64,000 nt of DNA from Allobosea sp. OK403 (GTDB lineage: Bacteria > Pseudomonadota > Alphaproteobacteria > Rhizobiales > Beijerinckiaceae). The position numbers and the translations under genes are program-made. The notes beneath the pieces were generated by a model that worked only from the letters and a program-made list of their open reading frames with translations, ran no database searches and was not told where the DNA came from. Positions 44,858 through 54,306 of the stretch are shown here, in pieces; the first letter of the stretch is position 1, and each line of letters opens with the position of its first letter. The stretch lies in the NCBI RefSeq assembly GCF_900113835.1, contig NZ_FOQV01000006.1:124001-188000 (forward strand), written 5' to 3'.

Positions 44858-45733
44858 ATGGCAAAGCGACTCGAAACCGACGATCCAGCCGCCGCCGAGC
44901 AGGAAGCGGGCCCCAGCGGATTGCTCGAGCGGACGCTCGGCGTGCTGGAGCTGCTGGCAGCCCACGCGCATGGCCTGCAGCTCTACGAAATCGCCGACCG
45001 GCTCGGCATTCCGCGCAGCGCCACCCATCGCGTGCTGACGAGCCTGGTCGAGCAGGGCTATGTCCGCCAGGAGCGCCAGCTCGGCGCCTATCAGCTCACC
45101 GCCAAGATCGCCTCGCTCGCTTTCAGCTTCCTCGCCGGCAGCGGCATCACCGATTTCGCCCAGCCGATCCTCGACCGGCTGGCCCGCGATGCGGGAGAAC
45201 TTGTCCGTCTTGCCTTGGTCGATGGGCGAGAACTCGTCTGGGTGGCCAAATCGCAGGGTTCGCCATTCGGCCTGCGCTACGATCCGGATATGGGCCAGGT
45301 CGGCCGGCTTTCCTGTTCGGCCAGCGGCCATGCCTGGCTCTCCTGCCTGCCGGAGGAGGAGGCGCTCGCCCTCGTCGAGAAGCAGGGCTATGGCTCGCGC
45401 GAGGAATTCGGTCCGCGTGCGCCGCAGACCAAGGCGGCGCTGCTGCGCTATATCCGGCAGGCGCGCCAGCGCGGCTTCAGCCTCGTCGTCCAGACCTATT
45501 CGGCCTGGATGAACGCGACAGCCGCCCCGATCCGCAGGCCGCAGACCGGCGAAGTCATCGGCGCCGTGGTCATCGCCGGCCTGCACAACCGGCTCACCGA
45601 AGAGAAGATGCTGAGCCTCTCGCCGCTCCTGCTCGAAGCTGCGCGCGAGTTGTCTCTCGCCATGATGGTGACGCCGACGCTCGCGCCGCGCCGCGCCAGC
45701 GGCGCGTCGAACTTCTTCGACACGCCCGCATGA
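44858..45733 (+). CDS. IclR-family transcriptional regulator
   Basis: A 291-residue regulator. Helix-turn-helix LYEIADRLGIPRSATHRVLT, then a C-terminal effector domain with LVRLALVDGRELVWVA, SCSASGHAWLSCLP and IGAVVIAGLHNRLTEE. IclR proteins sense small organic acids and aromatics. ATG 44858 lies 4 bp after the Gfo/Idh stop. The palindromes at 43704-43753 are its likely targets. Confidence 0.92.
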   Translation: MAKRLETDDPAAAEQEAGPSGLLERTLGVLELLAAHAHGLQLYEIADRLGIPRSATHRVLTSLVEQGYVRQERQLGAYQLTAKIASLAFSFLAGSGITDFAQPILDRLARDAGELVRLALVDGRELVWVAKSQGSPFGLRYDPDMGQVGRLSCSASGHAWLSCLPEEEALALVEKQGYGSREEFGPRAPQTKAALLRYIRQARQRGFSLVVQTYSAWMNATAAPIRRPQTGEVIGAVVIAGLHNRLTEEKMLSLSPLLLEAARELSLAMMVTPTLAPRRASGASNFFDTPA

Positions 45734-45755
45734 ACCGCTGAGCCAAAGGACAGTC

Positions 45756-46655
45756 ATGCGTATTCTCGTCACCGGCGGCGCGGGCTTCCTCGGCGCCTGG
45801 ATCGTCAGGCGCCTGGCCGCGGGCGGTCACGCCGTCCGGATCTTCGACCTGAGCGAGAAGCGCGGCCTCCTCGTCGCGATCGCGGGCGAGGCGGCGGCGC
45901 AGGCCTGCGAATGGCGCATCGGTGACATCGTCAGTGCGGATGATGTTCGCGGCGCCGCCGAGGGCTGCGACGCGATCATCCATCTTGCCGGCGTGCTGAC
46001 CCTGGCTTGCAAGGCCGATCCGGTGCGCGGTGCGCAGATCAACCTGATCGGCACGCTCAACATCTTCGAGGCTGCGCTCGCCCATGGCATCGACCACCTG
46101 ATCTATACCAGCACGGCCGGCGTCTATGGCCCGGCGGATGGCCACACGCCGGTTCCGGTGTCGCATTACGGCGCCTTCAAGCTCGCTTGCGAAGGCTGCG
46201 CGCGGGCTTATTGGGAGGATCATCGCCTCGCGAGCAGCGGCTTCCGGCCCTATGTCGTCTACGGGCCGGGGCGGGAGAGCGGCCTCAGCGCCGGGCCGTC
46301 ATTGGCCTGCCGCGCGGCGGCGCTCGGCGAGAGCTATGTGTTTCCCTATGAGGGTGCGGCTGGCCTGGTTTATGTCGACGACGTCGCGGCCGCCTATGAG
46401 GCGGCGCTGCTGCGCGAGCCTGACGGCGCCCATGTCTTCAACCTCGTCGGAACGCTCGCCACGCCGCAGGATGTGATCGACGAACTGCGCCGCTTGCGCC
46501 CGAACGCCGATATCAAGCGCGGAGGCGAGCTGATGCCCTCCGCTCCCGATATCGTGGAGGGGAGCGTGCGCGAAATCCTGCCCGGCCTGCCTTCGACCAG
46601 CTTGCGCGAGGGGATCGAACGCACCTTCGCCTATTACCGCGATGGGGGCCTGTGA
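45756..46655 (+). CDS. NAD-dependent epimerase/dehydratase (extended SDR)
   Basis: A 299-residue extended SDR. Cofactor motif VTGGAGFLGAWIVRRL, catalytic YGAFK in VSHYGAFKLACEG, STAGVYGP and a YVDDVAAAYEAAL segment. Members act on nucleotide sugars, lactones or uronic acids. It sits in the catabolic operon, 22 bp after the IclR gene; the TIM-barrel gene starts 1 bp after its stop. Confidence 0.88.
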   Translation: MRILVTGGAGFLGAWIVRRLAAGGHAVRIFDLSEKRGLLVAIAGEAAAQACEWRIGDIVSADDVRGAAEGCDAIIHLAGVLTLACKADPVRGAQINLIGTLNIFEAALAHGIDHLIYTSTAGVYGPADGHTPVPVSHYGAFKLACEGCARAYWEDHRLASSGFRPYVVYGPGRESGLSAGPSLACRAAALGESYVFPYEGAAGLVYVDDVAAAYEAALLREPDGAHVFNLVGTLATPQDVIDELRRLRPNADIKRGGELMPSAPDIVEGSVREILPGLPSTSLREGIERTFAYYRDGGL

Positions 46656-46656
46656 G

Positions 46657-47502
46657 ATGTTCAGGCTCGCCGCCCATACCTTCGGTTTCGTCTGGCGGGA
46701 GAGCGCCGAGGCTGCGTTCGAGCAGATCGCGCAAGCCGGCTTCTCGCAGATCCAGCTCATGGCCGCGCCGCCGCATTTCGACAGCTGGCGCGAGGATGGC
46801 GAGAGGACGCGGCGTTTGCGGGGCATTCTCGATCGGAGCGGGATGACGCTTCTCGCGGCGGATCTCGCCAGCAGCGACATCAATCTCGCCAGCGCTTCGC
46901 CGGATGTCGTCGCCTTCGCCGTCGATGCCTATCGCCGCGCGACCATGCGCTGCGCCGAGCTCGGCGCGCCTTGGGTCTGCGTCGGCTCGGGCCGGGGGCA
47001 TGCGCTTTTGGCCGATGCCAATGCAAGGCTGATGGAGACGTTCCGCCCGGCCTTCCTGGCCATCGTCGAGGAAGCGCGCCGCCAGGGCATCGCCGTCATC
47101 CTGGAGAACCACCCGCAGGGCCTGCTTGCGGATGCCGGCACGATCGACCGCTTTCTGCGCGAGGAGGGGCTGGATGATGTCCCCGTCATCTATGACGTCG
47201 CGAATGCGGTCGCGATCGGCGAAGACCCGGTCGAGGGCCTGCGCCTGCTCGGCTCGCGTCTCGGCATCGTCCATGTCTCCGACAGCCCGACCGGCCAATG
47301 GCGTCATGATCCGATCGGCTCCGGCGATATCGATTTCGCCGCCATCGGCGCCCGCCTCGCGGAGCTTGGCTATACCGGGCCCGTGGCGCTGGAGATCCTC
47401 TCGGGCCAGCCGCTGAACGGCCTGATCGACGGGGCGCGGGCGCTGGCGGCTGCCGGCTGGGCCTTTTCGGACGCGTTGCCGCGCTCGATCCTCGCCGCAT
47501 GA
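46657..47502 (+). CDS. TIM-barrel sugar phosphate isomerase/epimerase-like protein 2
   Basis: A 281-residue xylose-isomerase-like TIM barrel. Metal-site candidates: Glu in AVILENHPQGLL, Asp and Asn in VIYDVANAVAIGE, His in GIVHVSDSPTGQWRHD and Glu in VALEILSG. These are the positions used by epimerases, inosose dehydratases and 3-dehydroshikimate dehydratases of the superfamily. ATG 46657 follows the previous stop by one base; ribosome site GGGGGCC. Confidence 0.85.
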   Translation: MFRLAAHTFGFVWRESAEAAFEQIAQAGFSQIQLMAAPPHFDSWREDGERTRRLRGILDRSGMTLLAADLASSDINLASASPDVVAFAVDAYRRATMRCAELGAPWVCVGSGRGHALLADANARLMETFRPAFLAIVEEARRQGIAVILENHPQGLLADAGTIDRFLREEGLDDVPVIYDVANAVAIGEDPVEGLRLLGSRLGIVHVSDSPTGQWRHDPIGSGDIDFAAIGARLAELGYTGPVALEILSGQPLNGLIDGARALAAAGWAFSDALPRSILAA

Positions 47503-47514
47503 AAGGCGCCTGAC

Positions 47515-49233
47515 ATGGCTACTTCGCAACCCGAGCGCAACTGCGACGTGCTGGTCATCGGCTCGGGGGCAGGCGGGCTCTCGACTGCGATCACCGCCCG
47601 CAAGCACGGCCTCGATGTCATCGTCGTGGAGAAGGAACCCTTCTTCGGCGGCACGACGGCTTTTTCCGGCGGCGTTCTCTGGATTCCCGGCAGCCAGCAT
47701 GCGGCTCGCGCCGGCGATAGTGACGACCGCGAGGCCGTGCGGACCTATCTGCGCAATGAGGTCGGCAATTTCGCGCGCCAGGATGTGATCGAGGCCTTTC
47801 TCGATCATGGCCCGGAGATGCTGGCGTTCTTCGAGCGCGAAACCCAGGTGAAATTCGTGCCGACGCTCTATCCCGATTATCACCCCAAGGTGGCGGGTGG
47901 GGTCGATGTCGGGCGCTCCGTCCTGGCCGCACCCTATGATGCGACAGTGCTGGGCCCGGAACTCGCCCGCCTGCGTCCGCCGCTCGCGACGATCACCTTC
48001 ATCGGCATGATGTTCAATTCGTCGAATGCCGACCTCAAGCATTTCTTCAACGTGACGCGCTCACTGAGCTCGGCGGCCTATGTCGCGCGCCGGCTCGCTC
48101 TCCATCTCAAGGACCTGCTGCTCTACCGGCGCGGGGTCATGATCACGAGCGGCAACGCTCTCGCTGCTCGACTGGCGAAATCCGCCTTCGATCTCGGTAT
48201 CCCGATCCTGACTTCGACGCCTGCCAGGGAGCTCATCCAGGAAGACGAGCGCGTCACCGGAGCCGTACTGCAGTGCCCGGAAGGCGCCGTGCGGATCACG
48301 GCTCGGCGCGGCGTGGTGCTGGCCTGCGGCGGCTTCCCGCATGACGCGGCGCGGACGAGGCAAGCCTATCCGCATGTCGCGCGCGGCGGAGAGCACGTCT
48401 CGCCCACTCCGGCCGGCAATACCGGCGACGGCATTCGTCTGGCGGAAACCGCAGGCGGGCGTTTCGAGGCGCGCTATCCCAACGCGGCTGCCTGGATGCC
48501 GGTCTCAAAGGTGCCGCTTTCGGGCGGGCGCAGCGGCGTGTTTCCGCATCTGCTCGACCGCTGCAAGGCCGGCATCATCGCGGTCGATCGCCATGGCCGA
48601 CGCTTCTGCAACGAGGCGGAATCCTATCACGATTTCGGCGCCGCCATGATCAAGGCCTGTGAGAAGGAGCCGGAGACGGCGGCCTGGCTGATCTGTGATC
48701 ACCGGACGATCCGCCGCTACGGGCTGGGCTATGTGAAGCCGGCGCCGGTGCCGCTGATCGGCTATCTGCGCAGCGGCTATCTTCTGAGCGGCAAGACGCT
48801 CGCCGAACTGGCCGGACAGGCCGGTATCGATCCAGGCGGTCTCGAGCGCACGGTCGCCGCCTTCAATCCGGGGGCCGAGAAGGGGGAGGATCCTGAGTTC
48901 GGCAAGGGCTCGACCTCCTTCAACCGCTATCTCGCCGACCCGTCGCACAAGCCCAACCCTTGCGTCGCGCCTGTCCAGCAGGGACCGTTCTATGCGGTGA
49001 AGCTGGTGATGGGCGATCTCGGAACCTTCGATGGCCTCGACACCGATGTCCGCGGCCAGGTGCTGCGCGAGGATGGCAGGCCGGTCGAAGGGCTGTTCGC
49101 CGTCGGCAATGACCGCGCCAGCATGATGGGCGGGAACTATCCCGGTGCCGGCATCACGCTCGGGCCGATCATGACCTTCGGCTATATCCTCGGGCGGCAT
49201 CTCGCCGGTGTCGATCGGGAGCCGCCGCGATGA
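47515..49233 (+). CDS. FAD-dependent dehydrogenase 3 (KstD/fumarate reductase flavoprotein family)
   Basis: A 572-residue flavoprotein, the same length as the one at 34450 and similar throughout: CDVLVIGSGAGGLSTAITAR, EKEPFFGGTTAFSGGVLWIP, RLRPPLATITFIGMMF and the FAD block YPGAGITLGPIMTFGY. It lies on the opposite strand arm of the island, in the IclR operon. Having three such enzymes implies several C-C oxidation steps or several related substrates. Stop overlaps the next ATG as ATGA (49230-49233). Confidence 0.9.
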   Translation: MATSQPERNCDVLVIGSGAGGLSTAITARKHGLDVIVVEKEPFFGGTTAFSGGVLWIPGSQHAARAGDSDDREAVRTYLRNEVGNFARQDVIEAFLDHGPEMLAFFERETQVKFVPTLYPDYHPKVAGGVDVGRSVLAAPYDATVLGPELARLRPPLATITFIGMMFNSSNADLKHFFNVTRSLSSAAYVARRLALHLKDLLLYRRGVMITSGNALAARLAKSAFDLGIPILTSTPARELIQEDERVTGAVLQCPEGAVRITARRGVVLACGGFPHDAARTRQAYPHVARGGEHVSPTPAGNTGDGIRLAETAGGRFEARYPNAAAWMPVSKVPLSGGRSGVFPHLLDRCKAGIIAVDRHGRRFCNEAESYHDFGAAMIKACEKEPETAAWLICDHRTIRRYGLGYVKPAPVPLIGYLRSGYLLSGKTLAELAGQAGIDPGGLERTVAAFNPGAEKGEDPEFGKGSTSFNRYLADPSHKPNPCVAPVQQGPFYAVKLVMGDLGTFDGLDTDVRGQVLREDGRPVEGLFAVGNDRASMMGGNYPGAGITLGPIMTFGYILGRHLAGVDREPPR

Positions 49234-50039
49234 GTGCCGATGTGGATGGATGGCTCGGCCTCGGCGGCGTGCTCTGTGTCGTCACCGGCGCTTCGGGCGG
49301 CATAGGCCGCGCCATCGCCCTCAGCCTCGCAAGGCAGGGCGCGCGGCTTGTCCTGCTCGATCGCGATGAAGCCGGCCTGGCGGATACGGCAATCGCTGTC
49401 TCGGAGATGGTGGGTGGAGCTGTCCTGCCCCTGCCTTGCGACATCACGGACCCGGTTGCCATCGAACAGGCTGCGGCTCAAAGTTTCGAGCGGCACGGCG
49501 CCTGCGCGGTGCTCGTCAACAATGCGGGCCTGCTTCGGCCCGGCGCGCTCGCCAGCATTCCGCTGGCGGACTGGAACGCCTTGCTGGCCGTCAACCTGAC
49601 CGGCTACCTGCTCTGCGCCCAGGCTTTCGGGCGACAGATGCGGACGGCAGGCCGTGGCGCGATCGTCCATGTCGCTTCGATCGCCGGTTCGCATCCGCAG
49701 GACCGCAGCGGCGCCTACAGCGTCAGCAAAGCAGGCGTCGTGATGCTGTCGCGCCAGCTTGCCACCGAGTGGGCGGGAGAGGGTGTCCGCAGCAACGTCG
49801 TCAGTCCCGGCATGGTCGAGACCCCGATGAGCCGGGATTTCTATGTGGCGCCGGGCGTGCGCGAGCGTCGCAGCGCCGTGGTGCCGGCGGGCCGGATCGG
49901 GATGCCGCAGGACATCGCGGATGCCGCGCTGTTCCTGGCCAGCCCGCGAGCGAGCTACATCACCGGCCAGGAGATCACAGTCGACGGTGGCTATAGCCGC
50001 ATGTTGATGAACCTGATCCCGCGCCCCGGCTATGACTGA
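49230..50039 (+). CDS. Short-chain dehydrogenase/reductase 2
   Basis: A 269-residue classical SDR. VTGASGGIGRAIALSL, LLDRDEAGLADTA (NAD-type Asp), NNAGLLRPG, catalytic Ser in VHVASIAGSHP and YSVSKAG; C-terminal GQEITVDGGYSRM. Coupled to the upstream flavoprotein by ATGA. Likely oxidises or reduces a ring hydroxyl or keto group in the same pathway. Confidence 0.9.
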   Translation: MSADVDGWLGLGGVLCVVTGASGGIGRAIALSLARQGARLVLLDRDEAGLADTAIAVSEMVGGAVLPLPCDITDPVAIEQAAAQSFERHGACAVLVNNAGLLRPGALASIPLADWNALLAVNLTGYLLCAQAFGRQMRTAGRGAIVHVASIAGSHPQDRSGAYSVSKAGVVMLSRQLATEWAGEGVRSNVVSPGMVETPMSRDFYVAPGVRERRSAVVPAGRIGMPQDIADAALFLASPRASYITGQEITVDGGYSRMLMNLIPRPGYD

Positions 50040-50053
50040 GCCGGGAGGGCGCA

Positions 50054-50833
50054 ATGGCGGGAACTCCAGTGGCGGTGGTAACCGGCGGAGCCGACGGCAT
50101 CGGCTTCGCCGTCGCTGAACGGTTCGCGCAAGCGGGCTGCACCGTCGTCATTGCGGATCTGGATGGGAGCAAGGCTGCCGCGAAGGCCGCCGCGATCGGG
50201 CCTTGCCATCACGGGCTCGCCATGGATGTCGCCGATGAAAGCTCCGTGACCTCCGGCATCGCCGCCATCCTGGCGCGGCACGGGCGCATCGACATGCTGG
50301 TCAACAATGCCGGGATCGCCGACACGCATAAGCCGACGGTCGATCAGGATCATCTCGCCTTCGAGCGGATCGTGCGCGTGAACCTGCAGGGTGTCTTTGC
50401 CGTTTCGCGCGAGGTCGGGCGCGGCATGCTGGCTCAAGGCAGCGGCGCGATTGTCAATCTCTCCTCGATCGCCGGGCTGTCGGGCCTGCCGCGTCGCAAT
50501 GCCTATGGCGCCGCCAAGGCCGGCGTCGCCGCGATGACGCGGTCGATGGCGGTGGAATGGGCCGGCCTCGGCATCCGCGTCAACGCGGTCGCGCCGGGTT
50601 ATGTCAGGACGGCGCTGGTGGCGGAGCTGATCGCGAGCGGCCGCGTCAACCAGGCGAGTCTCCAACGGCGCACGCCGATGGGTCGGTTGGCGGAGCCGGC
50701 CGAGATCGCCGAGGCTGTCTGGTTCCTCTGTTCGCCGGCCGCCTCCTACATCACCGGCGTGGTTCTCTCCGTCGACGGCGGCTGGATGGCCTTCGGCGAT
50801 TCCGGCGACGCCTGGACGCCGATGCCGGACTGA
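50054..50833 (+). CDS. Short-chain dehydrogenase/reductase 3
   Basis: A 259-residue classical SDR. VTGGADGIGFAVAERF, VIADLDGSKAAA (NAD-type Asp), NNAGIADTHKP, catalytic Ser in VNLSSIAGLSG and YGAAKAG; C-terminal GVVLSVDGGWMAFGD. It is last in the IclR operon, 14 bp after SDR 2. Similar to, but not a recent duplicate of, SDR 2. Confidence 0.9.
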   Translation: MAGTPVAVVTGGADGIGFAVAERFAQAGCTVVIADLDGSKAAAKAAAIGPCHHGLAMDVADESSVTSGIAAILARHGRIDMLVNNAGIADTHKPTVDQDHLAFERIVRVNLQGVFAVSREVGRGMLAQGSGAIVNLSSIAGLSGLPRRNAYGAAKAGVAAMTRSMAVEWAGLGIRVNAVAPGYVRTALVAELIASGRVNQASLQRRTPMGRLAEPAEIAEAVWFLCSPAASYITGVVLSVDGGWMAFGDSGDAWTPMPD

Positions 50834-51112
50834 CCAGGGTCTGTGCCGAGATTCTCAAATACGCGCTGTCTGTACCGCCCCAGATAAATCTCGTCTTGCC
50901 GAGCGGTTCGTCCGATGCCCTTTTCGGACCACCGAACTGTCGGCCTTTCGGCGGTTGGGCGCCAGCCTGCAAAGGTAAGGCATTAGTAATATCGATCGCT
51001 AGAATTAGATATTATTATAGTATCTTTGAGCCTTCCAGCTCCGTGATTTGATGACTCGAACGGCGCTCGGCTCGACCGGCACCCAGGGATCGTTACGGCA
51101 AGCAGGTTTCCC
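50834..51112. promoter_or_regulatory. 279-bp AT-richer spacer before the M20 peptidase operon
   Basis: No gene seen. Sequence 50980-51030 is unusually AT-rich. It contains an inverted pair TAGTAATAT (50984-50992) / ATATTATTA (51009-51017) with one mismatch, a plausible promoter or operator for the M20-ABC operon. Confidence 0.45.
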
Positions 51113-52417
51113 ATGTCCAAAGACGTCGCGGCCATCAAATCCGAATTGTGCCAGATGATCGACGAAAGGCGCGACGAGATCATCGCCTTGCTCCAGCGGT
51201 TCCTTCAGATCAAAAGCGTCAACCCGCCAGGCGACATGCGCGAGACGGCCGATTTCGTCCGCAGCATCCTCGACGAATTTGGAAGCCCGCACAGGACTGT
51301 CGCTCTCAGGGAGGACATGCCCAACATCATCGGCCGCTGGGATGCGCCCAGGCCAGGCCGTCATCTCGTCCTGAACGGGCATATGGACGTCTTCCCCGTC
51401 ACCAATGAACGCTTGTGGGATGCAGAGATCGTCGACGGCAAGATCATGGGCCGCGGCGCCTCCGACATGAAGACAGGCACGCTCGCCTCGATCCTGACCT
51501 ATTGCTATCTCGAGCCTTACAGCGAGCACCTCAGCGGCGCCTTGACCCTGACGGTCGTCTCCGACGAGCAGTCCGGCGGACGGTACGGCACGAAGTATCT
51601 GTTCGACGCGTTCGCCGATGAAATCGCCGGGGATTGTTGCCTCAACGGCGAGCCCAGCGGGCTGGCCAACCTGCGCTTCACGGAGAAGGGAACCCTGCGC
51701 TTCCAGCTTTCCGCCAGGAGCGCGGGAGGGCATGGCGGCTATCCGCATCGCGCGCCCAATCCAATCGAGGCGATCTGTAAGCTCGTCGCCGCGATCTATG
51801 AGCGCTACCATCTCAAGCTCGCGACATTGCCTCCCGAGATCGACGCGGTCCTGACATCGCCTGAAACAATCGCTGCGGCTGACGCCAATCTCGGCAAGGG
51901 CGCAGGCGATATCGCGCGCCGCATCACCGTCAATGTGGGCATCATCGAGGGCGGACAGAAGGCGACGCAGATTCCCACCGGCTGCAGCACGCATCTCGAC
52001 ATCCGCGTGCCGATCGGCTCCGACCGCGACGTCATCCGGCGCGATCTCGAAAAGCTGGCTTTGGAGCATGGCTGCGAGATGGTCGTGAACGAGGACCACA
52101 GCTACCCCGCGAGCATGACCGATCCGTTCGGCGAAATGGCGACCATTCTCCGCAACAACATCAAGTCCCTGCTCGGGCATGACGCGCCGCCTGTTTCAAG
52201 CCTCGGGGGCACCGACACGCGCTATTGGCGCTGGCGCAAGATCCCCGCGATCATCTGCGGCCCTTCGCCGATCAGCATGGGACGCGACGACGAGCACGTC
52301 ACCATCGACGAGGCCATCGCCGTGCTCAAGCTGCAGGTGATGTGCGCCCTGGACTATCTCGGGGATACGGGCGCCGCGTCGTCCCAAAACACCAGCTCGA
52401 ACCCGCGCCCGGCGTAA
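51113..52417 (+). CDS. M20-family metallopeptidase/deacylase (ArgE/DapE-like)
   Basis: A 434-residue hydrolase. Metal site: His in LVLNGHMDVFPV, Asp in GRGASDMKTG, His in AGGHGGYPHR and SSLGGTDTRYW near the end. The usual DEE motif, whose second Glu binds metal, reads DEQ (codons 151-153, 51563-51571). The family cleaves amide bonds of acyl amino acids and peptides. It leads an operon with a complete polar amino acid importer, so it probably deacylates the imported compound. The start codon is ATG at 51113 with a weak GCAGG site. Confidence 0.88.
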   Translation: MSKDVAAIKSELCQMIDERRDEIIALLQRFLQIKSVNPPGDMRETADFVRSILDEFGSPHRTVALREDMPNIIGRWDAPRPGRHLVLNGHMDVFPVTNERLWDAEIVDGKIMGRGASDMKTGTLASILTYCYLEPYSEHLSGALTLTVVSDEQSGGRYGTKYLFDAFADEIAGDCCLNGEPSGLANLRFTEKGTLRFQLSARSAGGHGGYPHRAPNPIEAICKLVAAIYERYHLKLATLPPEIDAVLTSPETIAAADANLGKGAGDIARRITVNVGIIEGGQKATQIPTGCSTHLDIRVPIGSDRDVIRRDLEKLALEHGCEMVVNEDHSYPASMTDPFGEMATILRNNIKSLLGHDAPPVSSLGGTDTRYWRWRKIPAIICGPSPISMGRDDEHVTIDEAIAVLKLQVMCALDYLGDTGAASSQNTSSNPRPA

Positions 52418-52569
52418 AGCGCCGTTTGACCCAGCACGCCGCATACGCATCAGCGCCGAGCAAAAAAGGCCGAGGGGACAACGCAATGAAACCGACGACG
52501 CGCAGATTCGAGCCAAGCCACGCGCTGCATCGGCAGGCGCGGCTCCACCGCCGAAGGGGAGGATGACGC

Positions 52570-53475
52570 ATGCCGCCTTCCAACACGGATCTCACCGGGG
52601 TCAGCGTGATCTCCGCTCCACAATCCGCTTTGCCGGCCGACGCTTACAAGATCGCCCATTACACGATCGTGCCCCCGCGACACTACGGTCGGATCCTCGC
52701 CACCGTCCTGATCCTCGCTGTCCTGGCGGCGCTGATCCGGGCCTTTGCCGTCGGCGATATCGAGTGGCGCTATGTCGGGCTGTTCCTCACGGCGCCGGCC
52801 ATCATGACCGGGCTTGCCAACACCATCCTGCTCGCAATCTGCGCGATGCTGCTGGGTGCCGTTCTCGGCGTGATCTTCGCCGTGATGCGCCTCTCGAAGA
52901 ACCCCGTTCTGAGCACCGTGGCGAAGCTCTATGTCTGGCTGTTTCGCGGGGCGCCGGCGCTGCTGCAGTTGTTGATCTGGTTCAACCTGGCCCTGATCTT
53001 CCCCCGGATCGCTTTCCCCGGTCTCTTCGACCTGCGCACGGTCGATGTGATGACGCCGTTCGTCGCCGGATTGCTCGGCCTGGGCATCCAACAGGGCGCC
53101 TACACATCCGAGGTCGTCCGAGCGGGCCTGTTATCCGTTGATCGCGGCCAGTACGAAGCGGCCCAGGCGATCGGCATGACCCGCCTGCGGATGCTGAGGC
53201 GGATCGTGATGCCGCAAGCGATGCGCGTCATCGTTCCGCCCGTCGGCAACGAGTTCATCGGAATGGTGAAGCTGACCTCGCTGGCGAGCGTGATCCAGTA
53301 CTCGGAAATGCTCCATGCCGCGCAGACGATCTACTACGCGAATTCCCGCGTGCTCGAGCTCCTGATCGTCGCGAGCATCTGGTACCTCGTCATCGTTTCG
53401 GTGCTGAGTTTCGGCCAGAGCTTCGTCGAGCGCTATTTCGGGCGCGGCGTCGCCGCCGTCCGCCACGGCTTGTGA
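52570..53475 (+). CDS. Polar amino acid ABC permease (HisM-like)
   Basis: A 301-residue permease with a roughly 50-residue N-terminal extension, then five or six helices. The EAA loop is [20 protein letters not shown] followed by [15 protein letters not shown]. As the only permease of the set it presumably forms a homodimer. ATG 52570 has AAGGGGAGG 7 bases upstream. Next gene begins 12 bp after its stop. Confidence 0.93.
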   Translation: MPPSNTDLTGVSVISAPQSALPADAYKIAHYTIVPPRHYGRILATVLILAVLAALIRAFAVGDIEWRYVGLFLTAPAIMTGLANTILLAICAMLLGAVLGVIFAVMRLSKNPVLSTVAKLYVWLFRGAPALLQLLIWFNLALIFPRIAFPGLFDLRTVDVMTPFVAGLLGLGIQQGAYTSEVVRAGLLSVDRGQYEAAQAIGMTRLRMLRRIVMPQAMRVIVPPVGNEFIGMVKLTSLASVIQYSEMLHAAQTIYYANSRVLELLIVASIWYLVIVSVLSFGQSFVERYFGRGVAAVRHGL

Positions 53476-53486
53476 CGGGGCGCGCG

Positions 53487-54266
53487 ATGAACTCCACCTC
53501 GACCAGTCCCATCGTCCGGGCAATCGACGTCTGCAAGCGCTTCGGCGATTTCGACGCTCTCAAGAGCGTCAATCTGGAGGTCGATGCCGGCGAAGTCGTC
53601 TGCATCATCGGCCCGTCCGGCTCAGGCAAGAGCACGCTTCTGCGCTGTATCAACCAGCTCGAACAGATCGATGGTGGCGCCATCTGGGTCAACGCGGAAC
53701 TGATCGGCTATCGCCGCGAAGGCACCAAACTCTACCATCTGACGGATGCCGAGATTGCCCGGCAGCGGCAATGCGTGGGCATGGTCTTCCAGCGCTTCAA
53801 CCTGTTCCCGCACTTCACGGCGCTGGCAAACGTCACGGAAGGCCCGGTCCAGGTCCTGGGCGAGCCGTTGAAGCAGGCCCAGGCGCGTGGCCGGGCGTTG
53901 CTCGCCCAGGTCGGGCTGGCCGACAAGGAAAACGCCTATCCATCCGAATTGTCGGGCGGGCAGCAGCAGCGTGTGGCGATCGCGCGCGGTCTCGCCATGC
54001 GGCCGGAGATCATGCTGTTCGACGAGCCGACCTCGGCTCTCGACCCGGAGCTCGTCGGCGACGTCCTTTCCGTGATGAAGGACCTCGCCACCAGCGGCAT
54101 GACCATGGTCGTGGTGACGCACGAACTCGGCTTCGCCCGCGAGGTCGCCGACCGCATCGTCTTCATGGATCAGGGCGAGATCATCGAGGTCGGCCTCGCC
54201 CGGGACCTGCTGTCCTCGCCACGTCAGAAGCGCACCCAGGATTTCATCTTGGCGGTGCGCGCCTGA
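53487..54266 (+). CDS. Polar amino acid ABC transporter ATP-binding protein
   Basis: A 259-residue ATPase of the GlnQ/HisP group. Walker [17 protein letters not shown]-loop [18 protein letters not shown], signature [16 protein letters not shown], Walker [17 protein letters not shown] and switch His [12 protein letters not shown] 53487 is favoured; a GTG at 53472 overlaps the permease stop and would add five residues. Confidence 0.94.
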   Translation: MNSTSTSPIVRAIDVCKRFGDFDALKSVNLEVDAGEVVCIIGPSGSGKSTLLRCINQLEQIDGGAIWVNAELIGYRREGTKLYHLTDAEIARQRQCVGMVFQRFNLFPHFTALANVTEGPVQVLGEPLKQAQARGRALLAQVGLADKENAYPSELSGGQQQRVAIARGLAMRPEIMLFDEPTSALDPELVGDVLSVMKDLATSGMTMVVVTHELGFAREVADRIVFMDQGEIIEVGLARDLLSSPRQKRTQDFILAVRA

Positions 54267-54306
54267 GCTGCCTCGAGATCATCAACGACAACAAAGGAGT
54301 GGGACA

